From positions 1 to 51,171 of the forward strand of contig JARBJD010000440.1 in the NCBI GenBank assembly GCA_033064195.1: 51,171 bases of DNA. Reading direction: 5' to 3'. A model generated the notes under the pieces. That model did not search any database. It was given only the letters and a program-made list of their open reading frames with translations, and had not been told where the DNA came from. Shown here in pieces: positions 20,797 through 31,684 of this stretch. This DNA is from Blattamonas nauphoetae (Eukaryota > Preaxostyla > Oxymonadida). Made by a program: the position numbers and the translations under genes. Within the stretch, counting starts at the first letter, position 1. Each line of letters opens with the position of its first letter.

Positions 20797-21283
20797 GTTT
20801 TGCCAAGCAATAATGATTTGAGAAAGGACCTTGACCAACATTTTCTCACAATTTTCGGAGATTGTGGATTTGACTGCGAGTGTGAAAACAAGAACGAATC
20901 CATCCCAACAATCAAAAGACAGTCTATGACACACTTCTGGAGATGCTGAAACAATCAACGATAAACGAGGTACACAACACGATTGGGAATGAAATCTGAT
21001 TTGAAAGGCTCAGAGAAGCCATCTTCGAACCATCTCACATTCTCGTCAGACACAATTGGTTCTGATCCTGAAATACGAAAATATGGTTCAGCCAAAGATG
21101 AAGTAGACGTACCTCGGAGATGATCGAGAAGACATTGAATGGAATCTTTTTTGAAGAGAGCGAATGTGTTTCTGAGAAGTTCCTGTTCCTTGGTCTAACG
21201 AGATTAGTAAGACTGGTCACGCAAACAGTTGGATTCTCAAGAGAAATTGACCGGTTCCATCAGTCTCCCTGACGAACAAACAT
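20797..21283 (-). pseudogene. Truncated second copy of the five-exon gene
   Basis: Homologous at DNA level to 17893-18374: exons 1-3, their introns and the first part of exon 4 are recognisable. Exon 1 begins ATG TTT GTT CGT and then has an in-frame TGA where the intact copy has TGG. Homology stops abruptly after the codons for AWQN at about 20797, where unrelated DNA leading into the hAT gene begins. The copy has lost its last 1.3 exons and cannot encode the full protein. Confidence 0.65.
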
Positions 21284-21510
21284 GGATGAATCCTGAAGTG
21301 ATGAGATCGAACCATGGTTTTTATAGTTTTCCAGTCTCCGACTCTATCTTGCTAGAGTGGCCTTCAACACCTCGATATCTAGTCACTATCACGATTATAC
21401 AACCGATACTGCCTTCTGAATCCGGAATTACTCCCTCTATCATCAACAGAAAGTGTTGACTCTTCTAGACACTCTATACCAGCTCTATTCTTATGGCCTG
21501 ATCCAGGGTT
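21284..21510. repeat. Duplicated spacer plus hAT 3' remnant (copy of 18375-18600)
   Basis: Aligns closely with 18375-18600, for example ctatcttg, gaatccggaattactccctc and ggcctgatccagg. It includes the last codons of a second hAT coding copy (LDQAIRIELV before a stop at 21474-21476, compared with LDQAVRRIDLE at 18565). After about 21508 the two diverge. So a unit made of hAT 3' end, spacer and host gene 5' part exists twice in the same orientation. Confidence 0.7.
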
Positions 21511-21685
21511 GAATCACGACAAGCTCTGTTCTCATCAAATTGATTTATGTTCATATTTTGGCACGTGAGGCGATAAAATGAAGTCAAGAAGAAAAGCGAA
21601 ATCATGACTTGCTGAAATGAAATATTGCGAAATAAAGACGATAATGGAAGTATTTGTTCGATGAATTCCACATTATTGCCCTGTT

Positions 21686-21943
21686 TCAGTCATTCTTTTC
21701 GGGTCTCGACAAACGACAGATGTCGGCATTTGAGAAATAAGGTGTTGGAGGACAGTCAAAGAACGAAACTGGCTCCTCTTCGAGTTCGTTCGTGTCTTGC
21801 GGGGCAACTTCGGGAGTGACTGCTGGTGCGACTATTTGCGTCGGAATCTGAGGCTGAGAGTGAAGTTGAGAAAGAAATGATTTCTTCGAAGTTTTCCGAG
21901 CTCGAAGCTTCCGGAGTTTGAGCCCACAATTGAATCGCTTCAT
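21686..21943 (-). CDS. Small basic-to-acidic hypothetical protein (85 aa or longer)
   Basis: The frame from ATG 21941-21943 encodes MKRFNCGLKLRKLRARKTSK, then a Pro/Val/Ala-rich linker and an acidic tail with FFDCPPTPYFSNADICRL. The frame is open upstream to about 22126 without an ATG. A plausible 37-nt GTATGT...CAACAG intron lies at about 22046-22082, so a 5' exon is possible. No family recognised; it could be a fragment. Confidence 0.3.
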   Translation of the reverse strand: MKRFNCGLKLRKLRARKTSKKSFLSQLHSQPQIPTQIVAPAVTPEVAPQDTNELEEEPVSFFDCPPTPYFSNADICRLSRPEKND

Positions 21944-22125
21944 TCCTGCTTTGCGTCCAATCTTGTCAAATGAAATCTTTCTGTTCGACAAAAGGCGATC
22001 GTCATTTTCATTTGGTGAACAGAACACCAGAAATAGAAAATTATTCTGTTGAAAACGATGATTCAACATTCTAGAGACATACCGTATGCAGGGTTTGGAT
22101 CGGGTCCTCACCTGACTCACCCTCA

Positions 22126-22627
22126 AAAGACCTCACCTCTTTTCTAATTTATGTTTTTGGTTTAATTTTCACGAGGATTCTCATTTCATGAAAAATTGAT
22201 TATAGTTTGAGCAAAATTTCTAAATGTGAGATGGATTGTGGAAAAAAATGTGGTGCTGTTTTTCGCTTCTATTGTCTCAATAAGCTCAATCAAGGAGAAA
22301 TTTCCTCTTTTTTTTCATTAAATGGATTCGAGAAGATCATTTAACATCTAAAATCAAATTGAAAGTCACATTGGATCACTCTATGGAAAAACTGATAATT
22401 GATCCAACCCACCAACTTTTTTGTCATCTGGATCAAGTGACAATTTCAGCAATTTTTGCGAAAAAAAAGAGAAATTCAACTGTTTCCGGTGAAGTGGAAA
22501 GAAATTTAAGGTGCGAAATGGTGTTGGAGCGTCGTGTTGTGGTCGATCATCTCACTTTTTTGGTTTGTCAGTTGCCTATTTCGGACATCGAGAGACCTCA
22601 CCTCCAAAATGGGGAGGTGAGGTCTTT
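22126..22627. mobile_element. Candidate MITE with AAAGACCTCACCTC ends
   Basis: The ends at 22126-22139 and 22614-22627 are 14-bp inverted repeats (AAAGACCTCACCTC). A further copy of the word makes a perfect 13-bp-stem hairpin at the right end (22593-22625, loop 7 nt). There is no clear target duplication and no gene inside. The rest, to 22920, is AT-rich DNA upstream of the next gene. Confidence 0.4.
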
Positions 22628-22926
22628 CGACCTCACGTTTACACTAAATCTGTCTGACAACTATAAACCCTGGACATACCAATCATTTCCTGGAAAATTA
22701 GAAGATGATATTGGAACAATTTGACGAGTATTCATTTAGAGTGATCGATGAACCCATAGACTGGAAGGAACAATGTCAGAAACCGGAAACGATTACTTCA
22801 TTCATCATTCCAGAAAACTCTCACGCAGATCTTTCTGGACCGTCACTGGAATGTATCATTTATCTCAAATGAAAAATAATATCAAATAATGGGGAGTGGA
22901 TCTCTCAAACTCACGAGTTTAAAGTG

Positions 22927-25900
22927 ATGCAGCCTCAAGAAATCACACTTCCTCCGCACTGTAACGTCCCTAACCCCCAGCTTCTTGAACCACCTTCCTC
23001 TCCACCTCCCGATTCATCAGTACTGTCGAATTCATCAAGTCCTCAAAACTCTATCTCGCAGCACTCGCAAAGCACCTCATCGCAGCCAATTCTTCCTCAA
23101 CCATCCGATTTTCGGCCAGATGAAGACCTGACGAATATCTCCAAACCGACAGCAATTTCAAGAAGTCGTGTCTCCAAAGAGGAAATGAGCTCGAAAAAGG
23201 GATTTGACCCCACAGCTCTTCACGAAACGATTGAGACACTGGAATTGGATTGGAAGAGATTGAAAGAAGAACTGTCCCAAATGAAGCCAACAGACAATAT
23301 GCAAGTGGATGAATGGACACAAACGCCACTCGTCGAAAGTGGGCGACCAAATGCGGAATGTCTGCCTGTCTCTGGAGAAAAACCACAGGGACAGTCAGTT
23401 ATGTGCGATCTGACAGACGTGTTTTCGATTCGGGCATCTCTCGGAACTATGTTGGGGGTGGATGAGCGCTGTGTTCGGATCCGCCAGAACAATCGAGATT
23501 TGGCAACAGAATGGCAGTCAAATTGTATTTTCAGCAGTCTGTCACGATGGCCTGTGGAAATCTCGCTTGTATCGCCCTATGTCACTGTGACACTGGTGAT
23601 TGCTCGAAACGTGAATCGAATTGTGAAATTGGGGCGTTTTGAAACACTTGGGTCTCTGAAGGAAAAGGCAGCTGAAATCGAAGATACGGACGTGCGTTGT
23701 ATCTCATTTGTGAAGGTGTTTGATCCAATCATCGACGATGACGACGCACCAAAACAATCCGATCCTGATTATCCTGCCTCTCCAGCTACTCCCAACCAAG
23801 TGGAGTCAATTGAACTTTCTGATGATGTTGAACTTGGCCAGCTCACGAATGGCACCACTCTTGCCATACTCACAGATATTTCGCCGCTCGTGATTGAAGT
23901 GACGCTCCGCACGAACAACAAGTCGACAGCGATTGAAATGAACAGATTCGAGAAAATGGAAACTCTGCTCGCTCCGGCTGCTGCTCTTCTCGGGAAGGAC
24001 AGTGATGATGTGACGTTGTGGTGTGATGGATTTCGTGTGAACCCTTCACTCGCTCTGGACTCGCTCTCCGCCCACTTCTCACTCCTTCCACAACACATCC
24101 GCGCCGATCACGACGAAGACTCCCATTATTATCAGACACTACCACTTTTCTGGCTGCCTGACGCTCCCGCTCGACTAACGCTGGATGTGATGGGAAGAGA
24201 CTTTGGAATGGGAGTTGTGGTTGTGTGTGGAGAAGAGAAGAAAGAGTTTTCTCGAGTGAGTTGCAGAACGAGTGGATTGGAGATGAAGAAGATGGTTGGA
24301 GACTGGCTTGAGGTGGATTGGCGTCGAATTCGACTTTGGAAAGATGAACCGAACGCAGAAAGCGAAACAATCGAAACCGGACGGACGGACGAGAAGAAGG
24401 AAGAGACAACTGAAGGATCATCTCGCACGAATAGATCGAAAGAGACAAAACAATTCATGAGTGAGGCAGGGAGAGTTAGGAGCATGACACACACCCGGAA
24501 TCTGACACTTCACTGCCGAATTGCGCCTGCCTCGATGAGAATCATTGCTCGGACTGCAATAACGAAGCACACGTTGAATGTGGAGAGTTGGGAACGGATT
24601 GGAACCGTTCGAACAAAGATTGCTCGTGTGATGAAGAGAGAGGGGGAGAAGTTGAGTCTGTTTTTGGGAGAGAAGGAACTGCGAGACTGGGATGTTGTGA
24701 GTGGACTGACGGAAGATTCAAAGATGGAGATCTCAGTTCTGGAGTGGCCAGGAATGGTGTTGGTTGCTGTGCAAGTGGATGGGAAAGCAGAAGAGCATTC
24801 GATGAGTGCGTCGGCCACTCTCCGCTCGCTCTCTCGCCGCGTGATGATTTCGAACCGTCACCTCTCTGCGTCTTCGCTGACATTCACGCAGAACGATACT
24901 CCACTCGCTCTCTCGACTCGCCTCATCTCGCTCGGTCTCTCTCCCTCTCTCGTCGCCACTCCTCCACAAGCACCTGAACAGCTTCTCGCAACTCCTGTTG
25001 CTCCGTCTACACCGTCAGTCGCATCGTCAACATCATCAGACGCATCGTCAACATCATCTGTCGCTCTCCCGACTCGCATCCCCACCACACTCTGTGGATT
25101 CCGGATGGATGTGGACACCATCACCCAGTACTCAAACGTCCCTCTCAAGAAGTTTCATGGAACTGCCAACTTCGCCCAAGTTAATCTCGTCAACATCAAA
25201 ACAGGAGCTCTCGTTCCCTTCACTCTGATTCCCGACAGATGGAAACCTAAAATCGAACTCACCACTCCGCTGACGTATTCAGATTTGGTGGACGACGAAC
25301 TGAACTTGCGGTACGAACTCAAACCGGAATGTGTGGAAGTTCAACTGAAACTGGAAGATCATCCGATTGTCGTCGTGCACACGTCTGTCCTCCGCACTTC
25401 TCTCTCGTCACTTGCCGCTCTGAAACATGAATTGGAGAGACAAGTCCTTCTGGAAGTCAAAGTGCTGCTGGAACCTTATAATACCATCTACCATTATGAT
25501 CGACAGAGAGAACGTCAACGCACAGCTGATGTGTTGAGATTGTTCAAAAACGAGTTCAGCCTCCCTCCTCTCCACTTCAACTCTGCCCTGCTCACCGACG
25601 ACACCCTCTCCGCTCTCCGCCACCACACTCACATCGACCTCACGTGCTCTGTCCCATCGCACACATCGTTCATCACTGTATCACACAATTTGATGACATA
25701 CACTATCATCGTTCCGTCCAGCCTCTCAACTCACGCCGTTTTCAGCACCATCAAACAGACCAGTCAATCTATCTTTCAGCACAGTATTTATTCCTCCTAC
25801 CTGTTTACCAATGGTCATCTCTTCGACGAGGTCTCAAAGCTTCCAATCGGCGCTCTTTTTGATACTCCCATCCTCAACGTCACTCTCCACAAAGGAGGGG

Positions 25901-27807
25901 AGAAAGTACTTGTGAACACTATCTCACTTCACGGGAGAAAAAAACAGGTTCGCATTGATCTCTACCCGCTGCGGGACTTCGTGTCACAGTTCTCATCCAG
26001 CGGAGATCTCATTGCCAAACCTCGCTCATATTCTTTCTATCACAATTTTTTTGAATATTATCTTCCTCCACTCGGCACACGCAGTCCGATCGACGTCCGA
26101 TTGAAGTGGAACGGAAGCGATCCAACGATTCGCGTTGTCTCGACTCCAGCCATCCACTTTCGATTCTTCGACGCGGACGGGAATCGTCGCTGTGTGATCA
26201 GTCAACTCCGTCCGGACTGGCGGCATCGCAAAGAGTTCGACTTCAAAAGTGTAATCAAACACACTGTGGAAAGTGGATACATTCTCAGATTTGTAGATGG
26301 ACAGGAAGAAGACAGCGAAACGGATGGAATCGATGAAGAGTGGGACGAAACAAGCGACACCACAAGCGAGGAGAGCAGTGCAGATCAAGATGAAGACACG
26401 CACACCGAGGAAGAGACTGAAGAAGGAGATCTTGATTCGTATGATCCCGATGTGGACCTCAAATCGGAATACTCGTTCGATTCCATCAACAACATCCATC
26501 GACTGCACGACGAACTGTATTACACTTCGAACTCAGACTATGCACTCCCTTCGGACGAACGCGAGAGCATCAAAAGAGCTGACCGAAAACTCAGAAGGAA
26601 GATTGCGACTCGATACAACAAAAAGTACAACACATCACGAACTCCGAAGTATCCGATCCAGCCGCCTTTCACCACCGTCTCTCTCCGACTCGTGAAAGTG
26701 CGGGCGATCTGCAGACTCTGTGGAGCGATGGACGCAACAGTCGAATGCATCTTGCACTTCGTCCGATCTCACTTTGTTACCATTCGGAACACATTCGATC
26801 AAATTCTCACACTTCGTCTCGCAGTCTTTTTGTCAAAGCCTATCTGTGTGCTGGACGTGGAAGTGAAGAAGATGCGAAGGACAGGCCAGACGCAGTTCGA
26901 GTCGACAGTTGTGGAATCAGTTGAAGTTGTGGCCGACGTGGAAGTGCGATCGGAGATTGTTGAAGTGTCAGTTGAAGTTGTGTCTGGGCTGATGGAATGT
27001 TCGGAGATGGAAGGGACTCTGAAGGAAGACCACTTCTCGTTCTCTCTTCCTCTCTCCTCATCATTCCTCTCGCTCGAACGCCTTCTTCGCGATCAACTCC
27101 CCCAACTCGGAAATGTGTGCTGGATCGCTGAACCGACCGATCCTTCTGACGATAACGACAGTCTCAGCTCCGAAGACAGTTGTGAGTCCTGGTATCCGTA
27201 TCGACGAAAAAAGCCATATCGTGACAATGTCATTCTCAACCCGAACCTCCCGATTTTTGTTGGCAACGAATTCCCGTCTCTTCCGATCAGACTGAGAGCG
27301 AAAGAGTCACGTCTGCCTGACAATCCATTCTTTCCACGAAGATGGTCCTGGGATCTTGAATCTCTCTCATCCCACTCGTCCAATCCATCCACCACTCACC
27401 ACCCGCTTGACATCAGCTCAATTTCCGAACAGTTGAATCTTTGTCGACTGGAGGATACAGAGTTTGTCAATCTGAAGTCTGAACAAGACAGTCTCTCGCA
27501 AAGCACAGCCTCGCCCAACTGTCAGCGTGAAGAGTCCCAATCACCTCTCCGATTGTGGATTGAGACGCCGATGCGAAGGGTGATGGGTCTGTTTGCTGGC
27601 TCGGCGACAGTGCACGACGTGCTGTTCTTCGTTGGGAGTCTGAATTGTGTGTCTGTGTGTGCTCCTCTGTCTTTCCACGAACACGCGCTGTTTGCTGGAG
27701 ACGAGAAGTTGGATGGACTTGTGACGGTTTCTGAGATTCTTCGCACTTTTGGATCAGTCGTTTCCTTTCGATCCGCCCACGTTGATTCGAATCTCCGTTC
27801 AACGTGA
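22927..27807 (+). CDS. Giant multi-ubiquitin-like-domain protein, copy 1 (1,626 aa)
   Basis: A single long exon from ATG 22927 to TGA 27805-27807. Residues 1-75 are Pro/Ser-rich and disordered; about 95-120 are coiled-coil-like (ETIETLELDWKRLKEELSQM). After that come repeated blocks of 65-75 residues with a ubiquitin-like beta-grasp pattern. The clearest is at about 536-608: RIIARTAITKHTLNVESWER, IGTVRTKIARVMKREGEK, LSLFLGEKELRDWD, then MEISVL, matching ubiquitin's strand-strand-helix-strand-strand order. Other candidates lie at about 219-262, 320-391, 415-476, 609-678, 914-991 and 1538-1614. An acidic stretch occurs near 1120-1180. There is no C-terminal diglycine, so processing to free ubiquitin is unlikely. 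No signal peptide or membrane segment. The domain assignment is inference from pattern; the function is unknown. Confidence 0.68.
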   Translation: MQPQEITLPPHCNVPNPQLLEPPSSPPPDSSVLSNSSSPQNSISQHSQSTSSQPILPQPSDFRPDEDLTNISKPTAISRSRVSKEEMSSKKGFDPTALHETIETLELDWKRLKEELSQMKPTDNMQVDEWTQTPLVESGRPNAECLPVSGEKPQGQSVMCDLTDVFSIRASLGTMLGVDERCVRIRQNNRDLATEWQSNCIFSSLSRWPVEISLVSPYVTVTLVIARNVNRIVKLGRFETLGSLKEKAAEIEDTDVRCISFVKVFDPIIDDDDAPKQSDPDYPASPATPNQVESIELSDDVELGQLTNGTTLAILTDISPLVIEVTLRTNNKSTAIEMNRFEKMETLLAPAAALLGKDSDDVTLWCDGFRVNPSLALDSLSAHFSLLPQHIRADHDEDSHYYQTLPLFWLPDAPARLTLDVMGRDFGMGVVVVCGEEKKEFSRVSCRTSGLEMKKMVGDWLEVDWRRIRLWKDEPNAESETIETGRTDEKKEETTEGSSRTNRSKETKQFMSEAGRVRSMTHTRNLTLHCRIAPASMRIIARTAITKHTLNVESWERIGTVRTKIARVMKREGEKLSLFLGEKELRDWDVVSGLTEDSKMEISVLEWPGMVLVAVQVDGKAEEHSMSASATLRSLSRRVMISNRHLSASSLTFTQNDTPLALSTRLISLGLSPSLVATPPQAPEQLLATPVAPSTPSVASSTSSDASSTSSVALPTRIPTTLCGFRMDVDTITQYSNVPLKKFHGTANFAQVNLVNIKTGALVPFTLIPDRWKPKIELTTPLTYSDLVDDELNLRYELKPECVEVQLKLEDHPIVVVHTSVLRTSLSSLAALKHELERQVLLEVKVLLEPYNTIYHYDRQRERQRTADVLRLFKNEFSLPPLHFNSALLTDDTLSALRHHTHIDLTCSVPSHTSFITVSHNLMTYTIIVPSSLSTHAVFSTIKQTSQSIFQHSIYSSYLFTNGHLFDEVSKLPIGALFDTPILNVTLHKGGEKVLVNTISLHGRKKQVRIDLYPLRDFVSQFSSSGDLIAKPRSYSFYHNFFEYYLPPLGTRSPIDVRLKWNGSDPTIRVVSTPAIHFRFFDADGNRRCVISQLRPDWRHRKEFDFKSVIKHTVESGYILRFVDGQEEDSETDGIDEEWDETSDTTSEESSADQDEDTHTEEETEEGDLDSYDPDVDLKSEYSFDSINNIHRLHDELYYTSNSDYALPSDERESIKRADRKLRRKIATRYNKKYNTSRTPKYPIQPPFTTVSLRLVKVRAICRLCGAMDATVECILHFVRSHFVTIRNTFDQILTLRLAVFLSKPICVLDVEVKKMRRTGQTQFESTVVESVEVVADVEVRSEIVEVSVEVVSGLMECSEMEGTLKEDHFSFSLPLSSSFLSLERLLRDQLPQLGNVCWIAEPTDPSDDNDSLSSEDSCESWYPYRRKKPYRDNVILNPNLPIFVGNEFPSLPIRLRAKESRLPDNPFFPRRWSWDLESLSSHSSNPSTTHHPLDISSISEQLNLCRLEDTEFVNLKSEQDSLSQSTASPNCQREESQSPLRLWIETPMRRVMGLFAGSATVHDVLFFVGSLNCVSVCAPLSFHEHALFAGDEKLDGLVTVSEILRTFGSVVSFRSAHVDSNLRST

Positions 27808-30800
27808 AAATTGGGATCGTCACCATTCAACCCTTTAAGCTCTTCTTTTTTTTGGAAACTTGTCCTCTTTTCTTCTTTCTCAATTTTGGACAATATTTCA
27901 ATTCACATGGTTGAGTTCGTTTAACGATAGATCTTTCGTTCTTCTGGTCGAACTGTCTCAGCGTGATATTGGCGATTTGTGGATGTGATAGCATCTCAAA
28001 TGTTGGGGAGTTGGATCTATCATCTTCCTGTGTGACTTGTGATGCCTCCAAAAGACATCACCTTTTCCCCCCTCTGTAACGTTTCTAACCCCCAACCTCC
28101 TGAACCACCTTCCTTTCCACCTGCCGATTCGTCAACACTGTCGAATTCATCAAGTCCTCATAACTCGATCTCACAGCACTCGCAAAGCACCTCATCGCAG
28201 CCAATTCTTCCTCAACCATCCGATTTTCGGCCAGATGAACTCCTGATGGATATCTCCAAACCGACGTCAATTTCAAGAAATAGTACCTCGAAAGAGGAAA
28301 TGAGCTCGAAAAAAGGATTTGACCCCACAGCTCTTCATGAAACGATTGAGACACTGGAATTGGAATTGAAGAGATTAAAAGAAGAACTGTCCCAAATGAA
28401 GCCAACAGACAATATGCAAGTGGATGAATGGACGCAAACACCGATCGTCGAAAGTGGGAGGCAAAATTCGGAATGTCTGCCTGTCTCTGGAGAAAAACCA
28501 CAGGGACAGTCAGTTATGTGCGATCTGACAGACGTGTTTTCGATTCGGGCATCTCTCGGAACTATGTTGGGGGTGGATGAGCGCTGTGTTCGGATCCGCC
28601 AGAACAATCGAGATTTGGCAACAGAATGGCAGTCAAATTGTATTTTCAGCAGTCTGTCACGATGGCCTGTGGAAATCTCGCTTGTATCGCCCTATGTCAC
28701 TGTGACACTGGTGATTGCTCGAAACGTGAATCGAATTGTGAAATTGGGGCGTTTTGAAACACTTGGGTCTCTGAAGGAAAAGGCAGCTGAAATCGAAGAT
28801 ACGGACGTGCGTTGTGTCTCATTTGTGGATTTCTGGGAACCATTCGTCGACGACGGAGAACCGACAACACAATCCGATCCTGATTCTTCTGTCTATCCAG
28901 ATACTACCTACCAAGTGGAGTCAACTGTCCTTTCGGATGATGTGGAACTTGACCAGCTCACGAATGGCACCACTCTTGCCCTCCTCACAGATATTTCGCC
29001 GCTCGTGATTGAAGTGACGCTCCGCACGAACAACAGCTGGACAGCGATTGAAATGAACAGATTCGAGAAAATGGATACTCTGCTCGCTCCGGCTGCTGCT
29101 CTCCTCGGGAAGGACAATGCTGACGTGACGTTGTGGTGTGATGGAGTTCGCGTGAACCCTTCACTTGCTCTGGACTCGCTCTCCGCCCACTTCTCGCTCC
29201 TCCCACAACACATCCACGCCGACTCGATCGAAGAAATCGATGAACATCGGAAGCTACCACTTTTCTGGCTGCCTGACGCTCCAGCTCGACTGACGCTGGA
29301 TGTGATGGGAAGTGACTTTGGAATGGGAGTTGTGGTTGTGTGTGGAGAAGAGAAGAAAGAGTTTTCTCGAGTGAGTTGCAGAACGAGTGGATTGGAGATG
29401 AAGAAGATGGTTGGAGAGTGGCTTGAGGTGGATTGGCGTCGAATCCGACTTTGGAAAGATGAGCAAAACGAGGAAGGGGAAACAAACGGAACAGGACAGA
29501 CGAACGAGAAGAAGAAAAAGACAGCTGAAGGATCATCTCGCACGAAAAGATCGACAGCGACAATACAATTCATGAGTGAGACTGGGAGAGTTCGGAACAT
29601 GACACGCACTCGGAATCTGACACTTCACTGCCGAATTGCGCCTGCCTCGATGAGAATCATTGCTCGGACTGCAATAACGAAGCACACGTTGAATGTGGAG
29701 AGTTGGGAACGGATTGGAACCGTTCGAACAAAGATTGCTCGTGTGATGAAGAGAGAGGGGGAGAAGTTGAGTCTGTTTTTGGGAGAGAAGGAACTGCGTG
29801 ACTGGGATGTTGTGAATGGACTGACAGACGAGTCAGAGATGGAGATCTCAGTTCTGGAGTGGCCCGGAATGATGTTGGTTGAAGTTCGCGTGGATGGGAA
29901 GGCGGAAGAGCATTCGATGAGTGCGTCGGCCACTCTCCGCTCGCTCTCTCGCCGCTTTCTGATGTCGAACCGTCACCTCTCAGCGTCTTCGCTGTCATTC
30001 ACGCAGAACGATACTCCACTCGCTCTCTCGACTCGCCTCATCTCACTCGGTCTCTCTCCCTCTCTCGTCGCCACTCCTCCACCACCACCTGAACAGCCAC
30101 TCGCAACACCAATCGCTCCGTCGACTCGCATCCCCACCACGCTCTGTGGATTCCGGATGGATATGGACACCATCACCCAGTACTCAAACGTCCCTCTCAA
30201 GAAGTTTCATGGAACTGCCAACTTCGCCCAAGTTAATCTCGTCAACATCAAAACAGGAGCTCTCGTTCCCTTCACTCTGATTCCCGACAGATGGAAACCT
30301 AAAATCGAACTCACCACTCCGCTGACGTATTCAGATTTGGTTGCTGGGAAACTGAACTTGCGCTACGAGCTAAGACCGGAATTTGTGACAGTTCAACTGA
30401 AACTGAACGGTCATCCGATCGAAGTGTTGCACACGTCTGTCCTTCGCAACGCTCTATCGTCACTATCCGCGCTGGAAAGTGAATTGGAGAGACATGTGGT
30501 TCAAGAAGTCAAAGAGTTGCTAGAAACATATAGTTTCAGCTACGGTCAGGATAGACGGAGTGAACGTGCACACAGAGCTGATGTGTTGAGATTGTTCACG
30601 AGTGAGTTCAACCTCCCTCCTCTCCACTTCAACTCTGCCCTGCTCACCGACGACACCCTCTCCGCTCTCCGCAACCACTCCCACATCGACCTCACCTGCT
30701 CTGTCCCATCAGACACAATGTTCATCACTCTCACTCACGAGCTCAACACACACACATTCGTCGTTCCATCCTATATCTCAACTCAAGCCGTTTTCGACGC

Positions 30801-31684
30801 AATCGACACAACCTGTAGGTCTGTCTATCGGTACTATGGCTTTGACCAAATCCTGTTGGTCAATGGTCGCCTCTTCGACAATTACTCAACGCTTCCAATT
30901 GGCGCTCTCTTTGATACTCCCATCCTCAACGTCACTCTCCGCAGGAAAGACGAGGAAGTGCTTGTGAACAAAATCTCACTTCAGGGTCGGGGACGACTAT
31001 AACGCATCCCCTCTTTTGTCTAAAACGCATCCCCAACCCATTGTTTAGCTTTACGATGGGAGATGTGTTTTTTAAACTGGGAAGTGAGAGTGAGATAAAT
31101 GAGAAGAGAAAACCAAATTTCGGTGATAAAAACTATTTCTGTGAGGAAAGATACGTTCAAAGTGAAAAAGCAGACCGATTTCCATAAATGGGTTTGATCA
31201 CAATCCATTCCTCGTGGATACTCTTCATTCACATGTTTGAACTGCAGCAAGACTTCTATTGAATGAGTTTTGATTCACCAAAACCATTTCTTTTTCGATT
31301 CGATCGTGTTTCTTTCACATCGAAACGATCGCGACTCTCCACCAAGTATTAGATGTCTCCGACCAACTTCAAGTGCGCCTCGAGTACTACAGCCATCCAA
31401 GATGTCCCGAACGATCTGAATCTTCTTTTGGATGATTCTGAGGTTTTTGCACTACCGAACCTCCCTGTTCAGCACAAATCTGCAGCCTAAACATTGTTCA
31501 GGAACTGCAGAAGCGTCAAAATCAGCATATTATCCTAATTCAAATCGACCTCAAAATCTCCATCTTTATTGTTCGCCAAGGGAGCAGTGCATGTCAAATT
31601 AACTTCAAGCTTGGAGTTGACATTGATCTCTATCGACAATCCGACCAACGACTGCCGAAGCTCTAATGCGACACGCTCTGAATA

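Noticed and set aside
18565-20958. Transposase read as a 797-aa protein with an extra 104-residue N-terminus
   Set aside because: The extra residues are exon 4 sequence of the truncated host gene copy that happens to be in frame. The natural start is the ATG at 20646.
22359-22724. 121-codon ORF upstream of the giant gene
   Set aside because: It crosses the end of a candidate MITE and a perfect hairpin and has no protein-like composition.
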